Assembly (NCBI RefSeq): GCF_900109575.1
Contig: NZ_FOAF01000012.1
Span: forward strand, 62,001 to 126,000
DNA: 64,000 nucleotides
Direction: 5' to 3'
From: Olivibacter domesticus
GTDB lineage: Bacteria; Bacteroidota; Bacteroidia; Sphingobacteriales; Sphingobacteriaceae
Shown piece by piece: positions 27,801 to 36,479 of the stretch (positions are counted from its first letter, which is position 1; each line of letters opens with the position of its first letter). The position numbers and the translations under genes were made by a program. The notes under the pieces were generated by a model. It was not told the origin of the DNA. It saw nothing but the letters and a program-made list of their open reading frames with translations, and searched no databases.

Positions 27801-29070
27801 ATAATTGAAATAAATTATCTTGCTCGCCCCTCATGTGCTGCCTTAGTATAAAAGATTTTTTTTGGGCAATCTGCTGTTGAACAGTTGTCTGCTGTGGCAC
27901 AAGGTTCTGATGCAAAGAATCAAAAGCTTTTTCATTTTCACGCATTGTAAACAACCTATTGGACATAGCCAGGTAGTCATAGCCTGATGTTCCTTGAATA
28001 TTCCAGTCTACAAGCAACTGTTCATGCGCTTCTAAAATCTTCTCAGCTACAATATAAACCTCATTTCCAACAAGATTACGCAGGTCAGAAAGGTATTTCG
28101 CTGGATCGAATAATCCATCTATATGATCTATCCGCAGTCCTTTGAATACACCCTCTTGCACCAGTTGTTTGATAAAACTGTGCGTAAGATCAAAAACATC
28201 TTTCTCCTGTACTTGGAGACAAATAAGGCTATTGACCGTAAAAAATCGACGGTAATTAATATGAGCACTACTCTCCTTCCAATCACAAAATTCATAATAC
28301 TGCTTATCGCATAAAGCCCGCAACATCTCTTTATTTTCATTTACCTGGTCTATCAAATCTTGCAAATAACCGAGTATGCCTGACTGCGACAAGGCCTTCG
28401 TCCATATTTCTGAAATGTGCTGCCAGACCGCTTGAAATTGATCCTTATCTTGAATAAGTTCTAATTGAGTTAAATGTTGCTGTAATGTTTTCACTATTGC
28501 TGGCCTTCTTCCACCGGGCTTCAGTTGTAGTAAATACGCATATCCTACGGCATTAACCGGATAAATCTGATCAAAATATGCCAGTTTAAGCTTATTGTCT
28601 TTCAGGACTAACTTTAACTCTTCGTGAGAAATAACTTCAGATAAAGACCTACCCAAAAAAGGAACCATAAGGGGTCCATTAAAAAAATGGCTGCTAAAAC
28701 TGGTATCAAAAACGTTGGCATATCGAGCATATTTTCCATTTTCCATACACTCCATTAACCAAGTATTTTCTGGATGGAAAGCCATATGATTCGGCACAAT
28801 ATCTTGAATCCAAGCTATTTGTTGTTTTTGAAGTGCACCGGAGAGTCGCCTTAAATCTTCTAAGCTTCCGATCTCAGGATTGACTATTAGTGGATCAACA
28901 ACGTCATATCCGTGCATACTTCCTTGGACAGCTTTAAAAATCGGTGAAGCATATACACTCCCTATTCCTAATTGAGCTAAGTATGGAACCAAGCGTTCCG
29001 CATCTTTAAATGTAAATTTTTTATGGAATTGGAAACGATAAGTGGATACGGGATTAAATACCTTTTTCAT
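24841..29070 (-). CDS. treY-malQ: Fused malto-oligosyltrehalose synthase / 4-alpha-glucanotransferase
   Basis: This 1409-residue cytoplasmic protein joins two complete glycoside-hydrolase enzymes. Residues 1 to about 905 are TreY (GH13): NPVSTYRFQF at the start, the likely nucleophile Asp315 in GLRIDHIDGL, the acid Glu343 in VAEKIL, and STATHDTKRGEDTRAR near 581. From about 912 to the end is MalQ (GH77): AGILMPVSSLPSPFGIGDLG, GVPPDYFNTDGQLWG, nucleophile Asp near 1206 in LLRLDHFRAF, acid Glu near 1253 in VAEDLG, and TGTHDNNT. TreY isomerises the reducing-end glucose of maltodextrins to a trehalose-type linkage; MalQ transfers glucan units and could lengthen short leftovers for reuse. The start overlaps the end of treZ by 17 bp. 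Confidence 0.93.
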   Translation of the reverse strand: MKKVFNPVSTYRFQFHKKFTFKDAERLVPYLAQLGIGSVYASPIFKAVQGSMHGYDVVDPLIVNPEIGSLEDLRRLSGALQKQQIAWIQDIVPNHMAFHPENTWLMECMENGKYARYANVFDTSFSSHFFNGPLMVPFLGRSLSEVISHEELKLVLKDNKLKLAYFDQIYPVNAVGYAYLLQLKPGGRRPAIVKTLQQHLTQLELIQDKDQFQAVWQHISEIWTKALSQSGILGYLQDLIDQVNENKEMLRALCDKQYYEFCDWKESSAHINYRRFFTVNSLICLQVQEKDVFDLTHSFIKQLVQEGVFKGLRIDHIDGLFDPAKYLSDLRNLVGNEVYIVAEKILEAHEQLLVDWNIQGTSGYDYLAMSNRLFTMRENEKAFDSLHQNLVPQQTTVQQQIAQKKSFILRQHMRGEQDNLFQLLKSLKLVPKQVWNEVGEKNLEEAIANILIYFPVYRFYGNKLPLSFSEQQALSTIFHTIRKRKPKIASAVNLLEDLLLNKPTVADGKFNGRLCYFYQRLMQFSGPLMAKGVEDTLMYTYNRFIASNEVGDAPSAFGMAVKQFHEAMEQRQQYWPLTMNSTATHDTKRGEDTRARLHALSCLPNWWKDVVKKLETTIDNKLDKACLPDANDRYFIYQTLIASYPAEYNDRQNYYERLTGYLQKALREAKERSDWTVPHEEYEQRCVNFAFLLIDAKEVLQPIWYPLWEYVNDQGMLSSLAQIALKLTTPGVPDLYQGTEGWDLSLVDPDNRRPVNYAIRRKTLKTLIAGHSDFLSLWQDRQNGKVKLFVIQQLLHFRRKHNELFKKGIYLPLRVRGRYRKHIMAFARRYQHNWSVSVIPLHLAALCEEQHCLPENINWKDTRLDWPVDWPTKFKELFGAEEIKIKQDLRLNDIFQNRLPLIVLHATQKEKKRSAGILMPVSSLPSPFGIGDLGPQAFIFAKQLAKAGQSYWQMLPMNPAGGKEHYSPYSAFSAFAGNPLLISLVELAKENLLTKKDLRDAVVVNDGKVNYAKVEEVKQKLLQKAFEHFSINKTSPAYESFLSFLKEEAGWLDDFTAYLVIKRDQQGKPWSEWPNGLKHRQKRSIDSVVNKNKKHALFVQWQQYIFFKQWTALQDYCHALSIQLFGDLPIYVNYDAVDVWANQQLFKLDDSGRMLGVAGVPPDYFNTDGQLWGMPVFNWDAHKKQQYAWWIARINKNLKLYDLLRLDHFRAFCDYWEVPADEKTAIKGEWKNGPGEHFFQVLSNLFDELPFVAEDLGDIHEGIYKLRDQFKLPGMRVLQFAFGEDLPYSVHIPHQYSYDSVVYTGTHDNNTIKGWYTTELSHADRKRLQQYIGHKAGNDTVCKEIIRLAYASVSKLVIIPLQDVLALSENARMNIPATTGNNWIWRLKSGQLSLEHIEWLQTMVRYYGR

Positions 29071-30904
29071 GGCTTTTTTCTGGTTTCATTTGAAAGACAG
29101 AAGCACTTTCTGCAGCCATTTGGACTTCTTCAATAGGAGATCTGCCTAAATCTGTTTGTGTTTTCTTAAGAATGCCTTCGGTATCGAAGATTCTAATTAA
29201 GTTTCCTTTAAAAGGAAGTGTTATATGTTGAATATGTGAGCTGAAATTGAATACGAAAAACAAGGATTCCTGTTCATCCCATCTATTAACAACAAGTGAT
29301 TGCTGATCTACGAAAACTACAGTTTTAACGCGCAATTGATCTAAAGTACGCCAAGCTGAATGTGATTTCCGCAATGCAATGAGCGTTTTATAAAACTGAA
29401 ATATAGCCATATGTGTTTCGCTTTCAAGCAATGACCAGTTAAGTTTCGAACGATCAAATGTTTCCATAGACATGGGATCAGGTGCTTCTCCTCCACTATG
29501 AAATTGTTCGAATTCTTTTCGCCTTCCTTCCTGTACAGCCTTCGCCAATTCCGCATCCGTATGGCTTACGAAATATTGAAAAGGTTTCGTCTCGCCATAT
29601 TCTTCACCCATGAAGAGCATTGGCAAATAGGGTGCTGCCAAAACAGCTGTCACCATCGTCTTTTGCAAACCTTTACTATATAAGACGCTGCTTCTTTCTC
29701 CCAGCATGCGGTTACCTACTTGATCATGATTCTGGGAAAAGACAATGAACTGCTCGCCCTTTGCTCCAATAGCCGCATTACCAAATGTCTTTTTTCGATG
29801 AGGAGAATAAATTCCATTATATACGTAAGTTTCGGTAAACGATTTTGCCAAGTGGATGATGGGCTCAAAGTCGGCATAATACCCCAGCTGTTGTTCACCG
29901 ACACTGACTCGCAGTGCATGATGAAATTCATCAATCCATTGGCCATGCAGACCATATCCATCATCTTTTGGATGGCGAATATAACGGACATCGTTAAGAT
30001 CGCATTCCCCAATTAAATAATAATGTTGGCCAGTTAAGCGACCGAGCTCATCTGCCGCTTCTCGCATGGCCGACAAGATATGTTTGGCCCCAAAATCCTT
30101 TATCGCATGCACAGCGTCAAGTCTAAGCGCATCAATATGAAAATCACGAAACCACATAAGCATGTTTTCAATAATAAACTGACGTACGCCATCGCAATAT
30201 GCATCATCAACATTAACGGCTTTGCCCCAAGGGGTATGATATTTATCTGTAAAATAAGGTCCGTAAGCTTCCAGGTAATTCCCTTCTGGCCCTAAATGAT
30301 TATATACCACATCTAATATCACCGCTACTTTTTTCTTGTGGCAAGCATCTACCAAACGTTGTAAACCTCGAGGACCTCCATAGCTATTCTGCACGGCAAA
30401 AGGATAGACGCCATCGTATCCCCAATTCCTTTCGCCTGGAAACTGAGCTACAGGCATCAGCTCGATAGCGTTGATACCTAAATCTTTAAGATAATCTAGT
30501 TTGTAAATTAATGCATCGAATGTTCCTTCTTCAGTAAACGTACCAACATGAAGCTCGTAAATAATATATGCTGCTTGCGTTGGATTTTTCCATTCCTGAT
30601 CTTCCCATTGATATAACTGAAGATCAACCACTTCTGAGTAACCGTGCACGCCTAACGGTTGGAAAATCGAAGTAGGGTCTGGTAAAGGCGCTTGTTCATC
30701 TATACTAATTTTATATCGTTGTCCGGCAAACAGCGCCTCCGTCTTGCCCGTCCAAAAGCCGTACTCATTCTTTTTTAAAGGTATTCTCCTCCCTTCTTCA
30801 AGCACGACTGTTACATTTTCCTTATTCGGGGCCCATACAGCGATGGAACATTTCTTTTGTTTGATAGTTACACCTAAAGTACGTCGCTCAATAGTTGTTT
30901 GCAT
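29054..30904 (-). CDS. treZ: Malto-oligosyltrehalose trehalohydrolase
   Basis: The 616-residue GH13 enzyme releases trehalose from maltooligosyltrehalose made by TreY. An N-terminal beta-sandwich domain (about 1-100, with WAPNKENVTVVLEEG) precedes the barrel. Visible catalytic blocks are ALRLDAVHAIKDFG with the nucleophile Asp (about 250-263), YLIGECDLNDVRYI with the acid Glu, and SQNHDQVGNRMLGER with the third Asp. The family segment GERNWGYDGVYPFAVQNSYG is present. The stop overlaps the treY-malQ start by 17 bp, and glgX ends 11 bp upstream, so the three genes form one operon. Confidence 0.93.
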   Translation of the reverse strand: MQTTIERRTLGVTIKQKKCSIAVWAPNKENVTVVLEEGRRIPLKKNEYGFWTGKTEALFAGQRYKISIDEQAPLPDPTSIFQPLGVHGYSEVVDLQLYQWEDQEWKNPTQAAYIIYELHVGTFTEEGTFDALIYKLDYLKDLGINAIELMPVAQFPGERNWGYDGVYPFAVQNSYGGPRGLQRLVDACHKKKVAVILDVVYNHLGPEGNYLEAYGPYFTDKYHTPWGKAVNVDDAYCDGVRQFIIENMLMWFRDFHIDALRLDAVHAIKDFGAKHILSAMREAADELGRLTGQHYYLIGECDLNDVRYIRHPKDDGYGLHGQWIDEFHHALRVSVGEQQLGYYADFEPIIHLAKSFTETYVYNGIYSPHRKKTFGNAAIGAKGEQFIVFSQNHDQVGNRMLGERSSVLYSKGLQKTMVTAVLAAPYLPMLFMGEEYGETKPFQYFVSHTDAELAKAVQEGRRKEFEQFHSGGEAPDPMSMETFDRSKLNWSLLESETHMAIFQFYKTLIALRKSHSAWRTLDQLRVKTVVFVDQQSLVVNRWDEQESLFFVFNFSSHIQHITLPFKGNLIRIFDTEGILKKTQTDLGRSPIEEVQMAAESASVFQMKPEKSHEKGI

Positions 30905-30915
30905 ATTAATGATTG

Positions 30916-33078
30916 TTATCCGTCAATCAATGGGGCATGAAGCAGTACAATTGAACGCCCTTCCACTCTTACTATGTCGCCGGGCTTACATTGGTCTTCA
31001 TCATTCAATTGCGCGTTTGAAGTATCTAGTATCTTTGTCCATTCCTGTCCATATTTTTCTGCCGGTAACTTGTAGTCAATAGTCCCATCATATGCGTTAA
31101 AAATCACATAAAAATGATCATCATAAATTTTATTACCTACTTGATCAACTGAACGAATCCCCCTACCGTCAAGATAGACGGCAAGCGACTTGGCATAATC
31201 GTTATCCCAAGCCTCGTCGGGCATTATGTTTCCTTCAGGCAAAAACCAGACAATATCTTCTACCCCTGCTCCTTTTATTTTCTGACCCATAAACCATTTA
31301 CGTCTACAAAATGTTGGATGTTTTTGCCTAAAATGAATGAGTCTTTTTGTAAAATCCAGTAGTGAGGTATCGGCGTCATTCCAATTATACCAGGATAGTT
31401 CATTATCCTGACAATAGACGTTATTATTGCCATTTTGAGTACGACCTAACTCATCGCCACCTAATAACATGGGGACACCCTGAGATAAGAATAGCGTCAC
31501 TAAAAAATTACGTTTTTGCTTCATTCGTAAAGCCATTATATCCTGATTATCTGTCACCCCCTCCACTCCACAGTTCCATGAACGATTGTGGCTCTCGCCA
31601 TCCTGCCCCCCTTCCCCATTTGCTTCATTATGTTTTTCATTATACGAAACAAGGTCGGTAAGCGTAAAACCATCATGTGCGGTTATAAAATTGACGCTTG
31701 CAGTTGGCTTTCTATAATCATCCTGATATAAATCGGAACTACCGGTAAAGCGTGACGCAAATTCTCCTAATTTACTATCTTCCCCTCGCCAAAAATCACG
31801 TATACAATCTCGATATTTACCATTCCATTCTACCCAACCAGCAGGAAAATTTCCTACTTGGTAACCGCCTTCTCCAACATCCCATGGTTCGGCAATCAGC
31901 TTGACCTGCGAAATGGTAGGGTCTTGATGAATAATGTCAAAAAAAGCACTCAGTTTATTTACGTCATGGAATTCTCTCGCTAATGCTGAGGCGAGGTCAA
32001 ACCGAAAACCATCAACATGCATGTCTAAAATCCAATAACGTAAGCTATCCATAATTAACTGCAACACATTGGGTAGGTTTGCGTTGAGGGTATTGCCCGT
32101 ACCGGTATAATCCATGTAATAGCGTGCATCATCTGTGAGTCGATAATAAGAGGCATTGTCGATGCCCTTGAAACTTAAGGTTGGTCCAAGCTCATTGCCT
32201 TCTGCCGTATGGTTATATACCACATCAAGAATTACCTCTATTCCTCCCGCATGTAGGTTCTTAACCATTTGTTTAAATTCGATCACTTGCTCACCGTTTA
32301 CACCGCTTGAGCTGTACTTTACATCGGGAGCAAAGAAACCGATCGTATTGTATCCCCAATAATTATTGAGTCCATTATTTTGCAAATGTCCGTCGTTAAC
32401 AAATTGATGTATTGGCATTAGTTCGATAGCCGTTACACCTAATTCTTGCAAATATTTAATAGTAATAGGATGCCCTATCGCGGCATAGGTCCCGCGGATA
32501 TCTTCTGGTATTTCTGCATGTGAAATAGTAAAGCCCTTCACATGGGTTTCATAAATAATTGTTTCATGATATAAGGTATTAGGTCTTTTATCATCTCCCC
32601 AATCAAATGAATGATCTATTACCACCGATTTAGGAATATAGGGAGCACTATCCTGTTCATTAAAGCTGGTATCTTTTTCTTCACTTCCTAAGTCATAGCC
32701 AAAAATGGATTCATGCCATTTAATCGCACCTGCAATAGCCTTGGCATAAGGATCGATCAACAATTTATGTGGATTAAACCGATGCCCTTCTGTAGGAATG
32801 TAGGGGCCATAAACGCGAAAACCATATTTTTGTCCAGGTCTCAAATCAGGTAAATAAATATGCCATATGTCATGACTGCGCTCTGTCATTGGAATGCGTT
32901 CTTCTGTCGCATCCGATCTTTCTGAAGTAAACAAGCACAATTCCACCCCTTCGGCATGCTTTGCAAAGAGTGCAAAGTTTATGCCCTTTCCGTCATAGGT
33001 GGCACCCAAGGGATATGGACGGCCAGGATAGTTTTTTTTTCTCATACTTAAATTATTTTTGACCGTCACACTATTCAA
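30916..33078 (-). CDS. glgX: Glycogen debranching enzyme (GlgX/TreX type)
   Basis: The 720-residue isoamylase-type GH13 enzyme has an N-terminal CBM48-like domain (YPLGATYDGKGINFALF). The catalytic blocks are DGFRFDLASALARE with the nucleophile Asp, KLIAEPWDVGEGGYQVGNFP with the acid Glu, and ITAHDGFTLTDLVSYNEKHN with the third Asp. It cuts alpha-1,6 branches of glycogen to give linear maltodextrins, the substrate of TreY. It is the first gene of the operon. A 22-bp palindrome lies 105 bp upstream of its start. In archaeal and actinobacterial systems the partner in this position is called TreX. Confidence 0.93.
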   Translation of the reverse strand: MNSVTVKNNLSMRKKNYPGRPYPLGATYDGKGINFALFAKHAEGVELCLFTSERSDATEERIPMTERSHDIWHIYLPDLRPGQKYGFRVYGPYIPTEGHRFNPHKLLIDPYAKAIAGAIKWHESIFGYDLGSEEKDTSFNEQDSAPYIPKSVVIDHSFDWGDDKRPNTLYHETIIYETHVKGFTISHAEIPEDIRGTYAAIGHPITIKYLQELGVTAIELMPIHQFVNDGHLQNNGLNNYWGYNTIGFFAPDVKYSSSGVNGEQVIEFKQMVKNLHAGGIEVILDVVYNHTAEGNELGPTLSFKGIDNASYYRLTDDARYYMDYTGTGNTLNANLPNVLQLIMDSLRYWILDMHVDGFRFDLASALAREFHDVNKLSAFFDIIHQDPTISQVKLIAEPWDVGEGGYQVGNFPAGWVEWNGKYRDCIRDFWRGEDSKLGEFASRFTGSSDLYQDDYRKPTASVNFITAHDGFTLTDLVSYNEKHNEANGEGGQDGESHNRSWNCGVEGVTDNQDIMALRMKQKRNFLVTLFLSQGVPMLLGGDELGRTQNGNNNVYCQDNELSWYNWNDADTSLLDFTKRLIHFRQKHPTFCRRKWFMGQKIKGAGVEDIVWFLPEGNIMPDEAWDNDYAKSLAVYLDGRGIRSVDQVGNKIYDDHFYVIFNAYDGTIDYKLPAEKYGQEWTKILDTSNAQLNDEDQCKPGDIVRVEGRSIVLLHAPLIDG

Positions 33079-33182
33079 TCAGGAATCAAATTTGTATAGA
33101 TTAAATATTAGATGAGTAGCAATTAAATTAGGAAAAAACTAGCCATCTACTCAAACCACTTAATGAACAAGTAAATCATCCT

Positions 33183-33204
33183 TTTGTTTATTGCAATAAA
33201 CAAA
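33183..33204. promoter_or_regulatory. 22-bp perfect palindrome upstream of the trehalose operon
   Basis: TTTGTTTATTG is followed directly by its exact reverse complement. It lies 105 bp upstream of glgX and outside the terminator of the S10 peptidase gene. There is no loop and no T-tract beyond the arm. It is a candidate operator for trehalose or glycogen control. It shares the ten bases AATAAACAAA with the 2803-2834 palindrome, but arranged the other way about the centre. Confidence 0.4.
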
Positions 33205-33261
33205 GGGCTTATCTCCCCGTTATTCTCAAAAGCTTATGAGCAGATAGACGTCTGCAAAAAA

Positions 33262-33291
33262 AAGCCCAGCTACAGAAACGTAACTGGGCTT
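33262..33291 (-). terminator. Intrinsic terminator of the S10 peptidase gene
   Basis: On the minus strand AAGCCCAG pairs with CTGGGCTT (plus inner pairs GTA/TAC), followed by an eight-T run. The stem begins 26 bp after the stop codon. Confidence 0.8.
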
Positions 33292-33317
33292 AAATTTTAT
33301 TTTAGTATTTAATTATC

Positions 33318-34799
33318 TTAGTATTTAGCAGGAACGCCCTTTTCCACTAAGGTGTTTTTAATAAACGTTCTTAAATCATCATTGGCTTCTTTCAAATCAG
33401 GCTTTCTCATATAAATCATATGACCTGTTCTATAGCCTTTAAACGACATTCTATTTTGAAATTTACCTGCGGGATCCATTTGCCACAAATTGTACTTAGC
33501 ATTGAAATAATCGCAAGCACCATCATAGTAACCAGATTGTACCATTACATGTAAATAAGGGTTTTGAGCCATCGCCTGTTGCAAATTCTCTCCTGTATTA
33601 TTGTCCTTCTGATCCCAAGGAAAAACCGATCCAAATACATTATATTTTACATCTGTCTTATAATTGAGCTCATTGCGAATATAATAATTAATAGCCGGTG
33701 TAAAAGAATGTAGCCAAGAAGTAAGCTCTGCATTGTAATCGGGTTTCTCTCCCGCGTCTTGCTTATCTTTTCCCAGATATCTCGAATCCAAACGACCTAT
33801 GGTTAGTCCTTTATCGCGCAACAATTCCTTCCAAAAAAACCAGGTGGAAATATTAAAATTGTTCTGAAGAATTGTCTTTTCAGTAAGACCCGCATATCGA
33901 GCCATATTACGTGCTATTGCTGTTTTACTATCCTGTTCTAAATTACCGCCTCTTGTAATTGCAGGAAGCAGTTCTTTTATCGTAAAGGCTTCTACTTCTG
34001 GTAAAAGATCATTCAAATCTCTTTGTTGCAAATCGGCAGGAAGTGCTTTGTGGTACCACGCTGTAGCTGCAAAATAAGGTAACCGCAAAGCTACATCAAC
34101 AGGTCCCTCGCGTTTTAGTCCTAAATCAGTCGGAGAAACTAAAACAACCCCGTTTAGGTACATCCATTGCGACTCTTGTAGCTCCAAGGCAAGTCCGGAA
34201 ACACGCGTAGTACCATAGCTCTCTCCTATTAAATATTTGGGAGATTGCCACCTGTTATTTCGCGTAACAAAAGTATTGATCCATGCAGCCAAATATTTTA
34301 TATCAGCATTTACCCCAAAAAAAACATTCTTATCTGTTTTTTTATCCAAGATACGAGAATAGCCTGTATTTACAGGATTAACATAAACAATATCTGCTAC
34401 ATCTAATATTGAATGTGGGTTATCTTTCATCTCACCATATGGCTGTACAGGATAACCTTCATCATCTAGCGTAAGTATTCTAGGTCCTGTATATCCTATT
34501 TCCATCCAAAGAGACGCAGAGCCTGGTCCACCATTAAAAGAAATAACTAACGGCCTATTTGACTTATTCTTTATATCTGACCGCTCATAAAAAGTAAAAT
34601 TTATAGTAGCAATAGCTTTTCCATCTTCGTCCCATATTGGTTGAGTTCCGATAGTGGCGGTATAAGGAATGTTTACATTATTTATTGCCACCGTATGTTT
34701 GGTAGCAATAACAGAATCTGCCGGTGGATCTGGCTGAGCCTTTGAAGAAAAAGTTATGCACAAAAACCCCAAGGCAATAGTATAAAGTTTAATCACCAT
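33318..34799 (-). CDS. Exported S10-family serine carboxypeptidase
   Basis: The 493-residue protein has a signal peptide (about 1-21, ITFSSKAQP). The S10 carboxypeptidase motifs are present: substrate-binding SFNGGPGSASLWMEIGYTGP, nucleophile Ser in GESYGTTRVSG, Asp in QSGYYDGACDYFNAKY, and His in TGHMIYMRKPDL. It should remove C-terminal residues from peptides in the periplasm or outside. Length is normal for bacterial members. It is a single gene with its own terminator. Confidence 0.9.
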   Translation of the reverse strand: MVIKLYTIALGFLCITFSSKAQPDPPADSVIATKHTVAINNVNIPYTATIGTQPIWDEDGKAIATINFTFYERSDIKNKSNRPLVISFNGGPGSASLWMEIGYTGPRILTLDDEGYPVQPYGEMKDNPHSILDVADIVYVNPVNTGYSRILDKKTDKNVFFGVNADIKYLAAWINTFVTRNNRWQSPKYLIGESYGTTRVSGLALELQESQWMYLNGVVLVSPTDLGLKREGPVDVALRLPYFAATAWYHKALPADLQQRDLNDLLPEVEAFTIKELLPAITRGGNLEQDSKTAIARNMARYAGLTEKTILQNNFNISTWFFWKELLRDKGLTIGRLDSRYLGKDKQDAGEKPDYNAELTSWLHSFTPAINYYIRNELNYKTDVKYNVFGSVFPWDQKDNNTGENLQQAMAQNPYLHVMVQSGYYDGACDYFNAKYNLWQMDPAGKFQNRMSFKGYRTGHMIYMRKPDLKEANDDLRTFIKNTLVEKGVPAKY

Positions 34800-34896
34800 T
34801 TAATCTAATAGTTTAATAATGAACATGAATGTACTTTTATTTCATCGTATCCGAACAACAAATAGTTCGAGGGTATTAAGTATCTATTAAAAACAA

Positions 34897-35712
34897 TTAA
34901 TATTGTTCTTTTTCGTCTGGGAAATTCTTTGATTTAACATCCGATACAAAGTGCTGTACAGCCCCCTCCATAAGTTCGTGCAAATTTAAATATTGCCGTA
35001 CGAACTTTGGTTTGAAATTTTTATTCATGCCTAGCAAATCGTGGATAACCAGCACCTGGCCGTCTGTATCTATGCCCGCACCAATTCCTATGGTTGGAAT
35101 CCGTAAATGTTCTGTTACTTCTTTAGCCAATTTAGCCGGTATCTTTTCAAGCACGACCGAGAAACAGCCTAATTCATGCAATAACTGTGCATCGCTATTT
35201 AATTTATGCGCTTCACGAACACCTGTGGCCCTTAACCCATAGCCTCCATAAGCATTTACCGATTGAGGCATTAAACCAAGATGCCCCATAACGGGAATCC
35301 CCGCATTGATAATCAGTTCAATGCTTTGCTTTATTTCTACACCACCCTCTAGCTTAAGGGCATGCGCTCCAGTCTCTTTCATTACCCTTATTGCTGCATT
35401 CAGCGCATCGTATGGATTCCCCTGATAGGTACCAAATGGCAAATCGACAACGAGCAAAGCTCTTCTTACAGCGCGAGACACACTGGCGGCATGATAAATC
35501 ATTTGATCGAGTGTTATGGGCAAGGTAGTTTCATATCCTGCCATCACGTTGGCAGCAGAATCTCCAACGAGAATAATGTCTACTCCTGCAGCATCTAATA
35601 TACTAGCCATTGTATAATCATAGGCAGTTAACACAGATATTTTTTCCCCAGTAGATTTCATCTCTAAGATGCTATTCACTGTAATCCTTTTTACCTCTTT
35701 ATGTACCGACAT
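34897..35712 (-). CDS. panB: 3-methyl-2-oxobutanoate hydroxymethyltransferase
   Basis: The 271-residue cytoplasmic enzyme makes ketopantoate from alpha-ketoisovalerate and methylene-tetrahydrofolate, the first step of pantothenate synthesis. Visible motifs are [37 protein letters not shown] with metal-binding Asp, HALKLEGG, and the catalytic Glu in [10 protein letters not shown]. No panC or panD is adjacent. A TACCTTTG box ends 4 nt before the start codon, so the transcript may be leaderless. It is divergent from the DtxR-type gene. Confidence 0.95.
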   Translation of the reverse strand: MSVHKEVKRITVNSILEMKSTGEKISVLTAYDYTMASILDAAGVDIILVGDSAANVMAGYETTLPITLDQMIYHAASVSRAVRRALLVVDLPFGTYQGNPYDALNAAIRVMKETGAHALKLEGGVEIKQSIELIINAGIPVMGHLGLMPQSVNAYGGYGLRATGVREAHKLNSDAQLLHELGCFSVVLEKIPAKLAKEVTEHLRIPTIGIGAGIDTDGQVLVIHDLLGMNKNFKPKFVRQYLNLHELMEGAVQHFVSDVKSKNFPDEKEQY

Positions 35713-35716
35713 CTAG

Positions 35717-35765
35717 CAAAGGTAATACTTCATAAGTATAATTGGGCACTTTTTATTTACCTTTG
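35717..35765. promoter_or_regulatory. Divergent -7 boxes of panB and the DtxR-type gene
   Basis: TACCTTTG occurs on the minus strand at 35724-35717 and on the plus strand at 35758-35765. Each is followed by 4 nt and then the ATG of panB (35712) or of the regulator (35770). Transcripts would begin almost at the start codons. No properly spaced TTG is seen for either. Confidence 0.55.
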
Positions 35766-35769
35766 CCCT

Positions 35770-36426
35770 ATGTTATCCATCACTGAAGAAAACTATCTTA
35801 AAGCGTTGCTGCACATTTCTGAGGATGGCAGCAAACAGCAGGAAGCGGGAACGAATCAAATTGCGGCACAATTAAATGTAAGGCCTGCTACTGCTACTGA
35901 TATGCTAAAAAAGCTGAAAGAAAAAGGACTTGTTGATTATCAAAAATATGGAAAAGTATCACTTACTGAAATAGGACGCACGCATGCGATCAACGTTGTT
36001 CGTAAACACCGTCTCTGGGAAACTTTCTTATATGATAAACTCGAATTCAGCTGGGATGAAGTACATGAAGTAGCGGAACAGCTTGAGCATATTAAATCTG
36101 AAAAACTCATTGAACGTTTGGATAAGTATTTAGGTCACCCACAATTTGACCCTCATGGGGATATCATCCCCTCAGCTAAGGGTGAGCTGATTACTGAGCA
36201 TCGAAAAACCTTGGCAGAAGCACCTCTGAATGGCAAAAAGAAGGTGTATGCTGTAAAAGACAACAGCCCTGAATTTTTGCAATACGTTTCTCAGATTGGT
36301 ATTGCTATCGGTAACTATATCACGATAAAAAATCGATTTGATTTTGATGGTTCTATGGATGTAGAAATAAATGGAAATCAAGCGACCATCTCTCAAAAAG
36401 TGGCGGAAAATATATTTATTAAATAA
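35770..36426 (+). CDS. DtxR/MntR-family metal-dependent transcriptional regulator
   Basis: The 218-residue protein has the DtxR winged helix (about 1-65, SITEENYLKALLHIS and NVRPATATDMLKKLKEKGLV). The metal-dependent dimerisation domain follows (about 66-140, HRLWETFLYDKLEFSWDEVH and EQLEHIKSEKLIERLD). The C-terminus is an SH3/FeoA-like domain. Such regulators repress manganese or iron uptake genes when metal is bound. The ATG at 35770 is chosen over an upstream ATG at 35701, since the extra 23 residues do not fit the family and overlap the promoter region. No metal transporter is adjacent. smpB follows in 53 bp. Confidence 0.88.
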   Translation: MLSITEENYLKALLHISEDGSKQQEAGTNQIAAQLNVRPATATDMLKKLKEKGLVDYQKYGKVSLTEIGRTHAINVVRKHRLWETFLYDKLEFSWDEVHEVAEQLEHIKSEKLIERLDKYLGHPQFDPHGDIIPSAKGELITEHRKTLAEAPLNGKKKVYAVKDNSPEFLQYVSQIGIAIGNYITIKNRFDFDGSMDVEINGNQATISQKVAENIFIK

Positions 36427-36479
36427 AATCATAAGGGAGACAACAAGATGTCTCAAATAAAATTTAAAAACAAAAAATT

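Noticed and set aside
29716-30016. 98-codon open frames on both strands inside treZ
   Set aside because: They lie wholly inside the conserved catalytic region of treZ and show no family features.
35701-35769. Upstream ATG for the DtxR-type gene
   Set aside because: It overlaps the divergent promoter region and adds 23 residues that do not fit the family; the -7 box favours ATG 35770.
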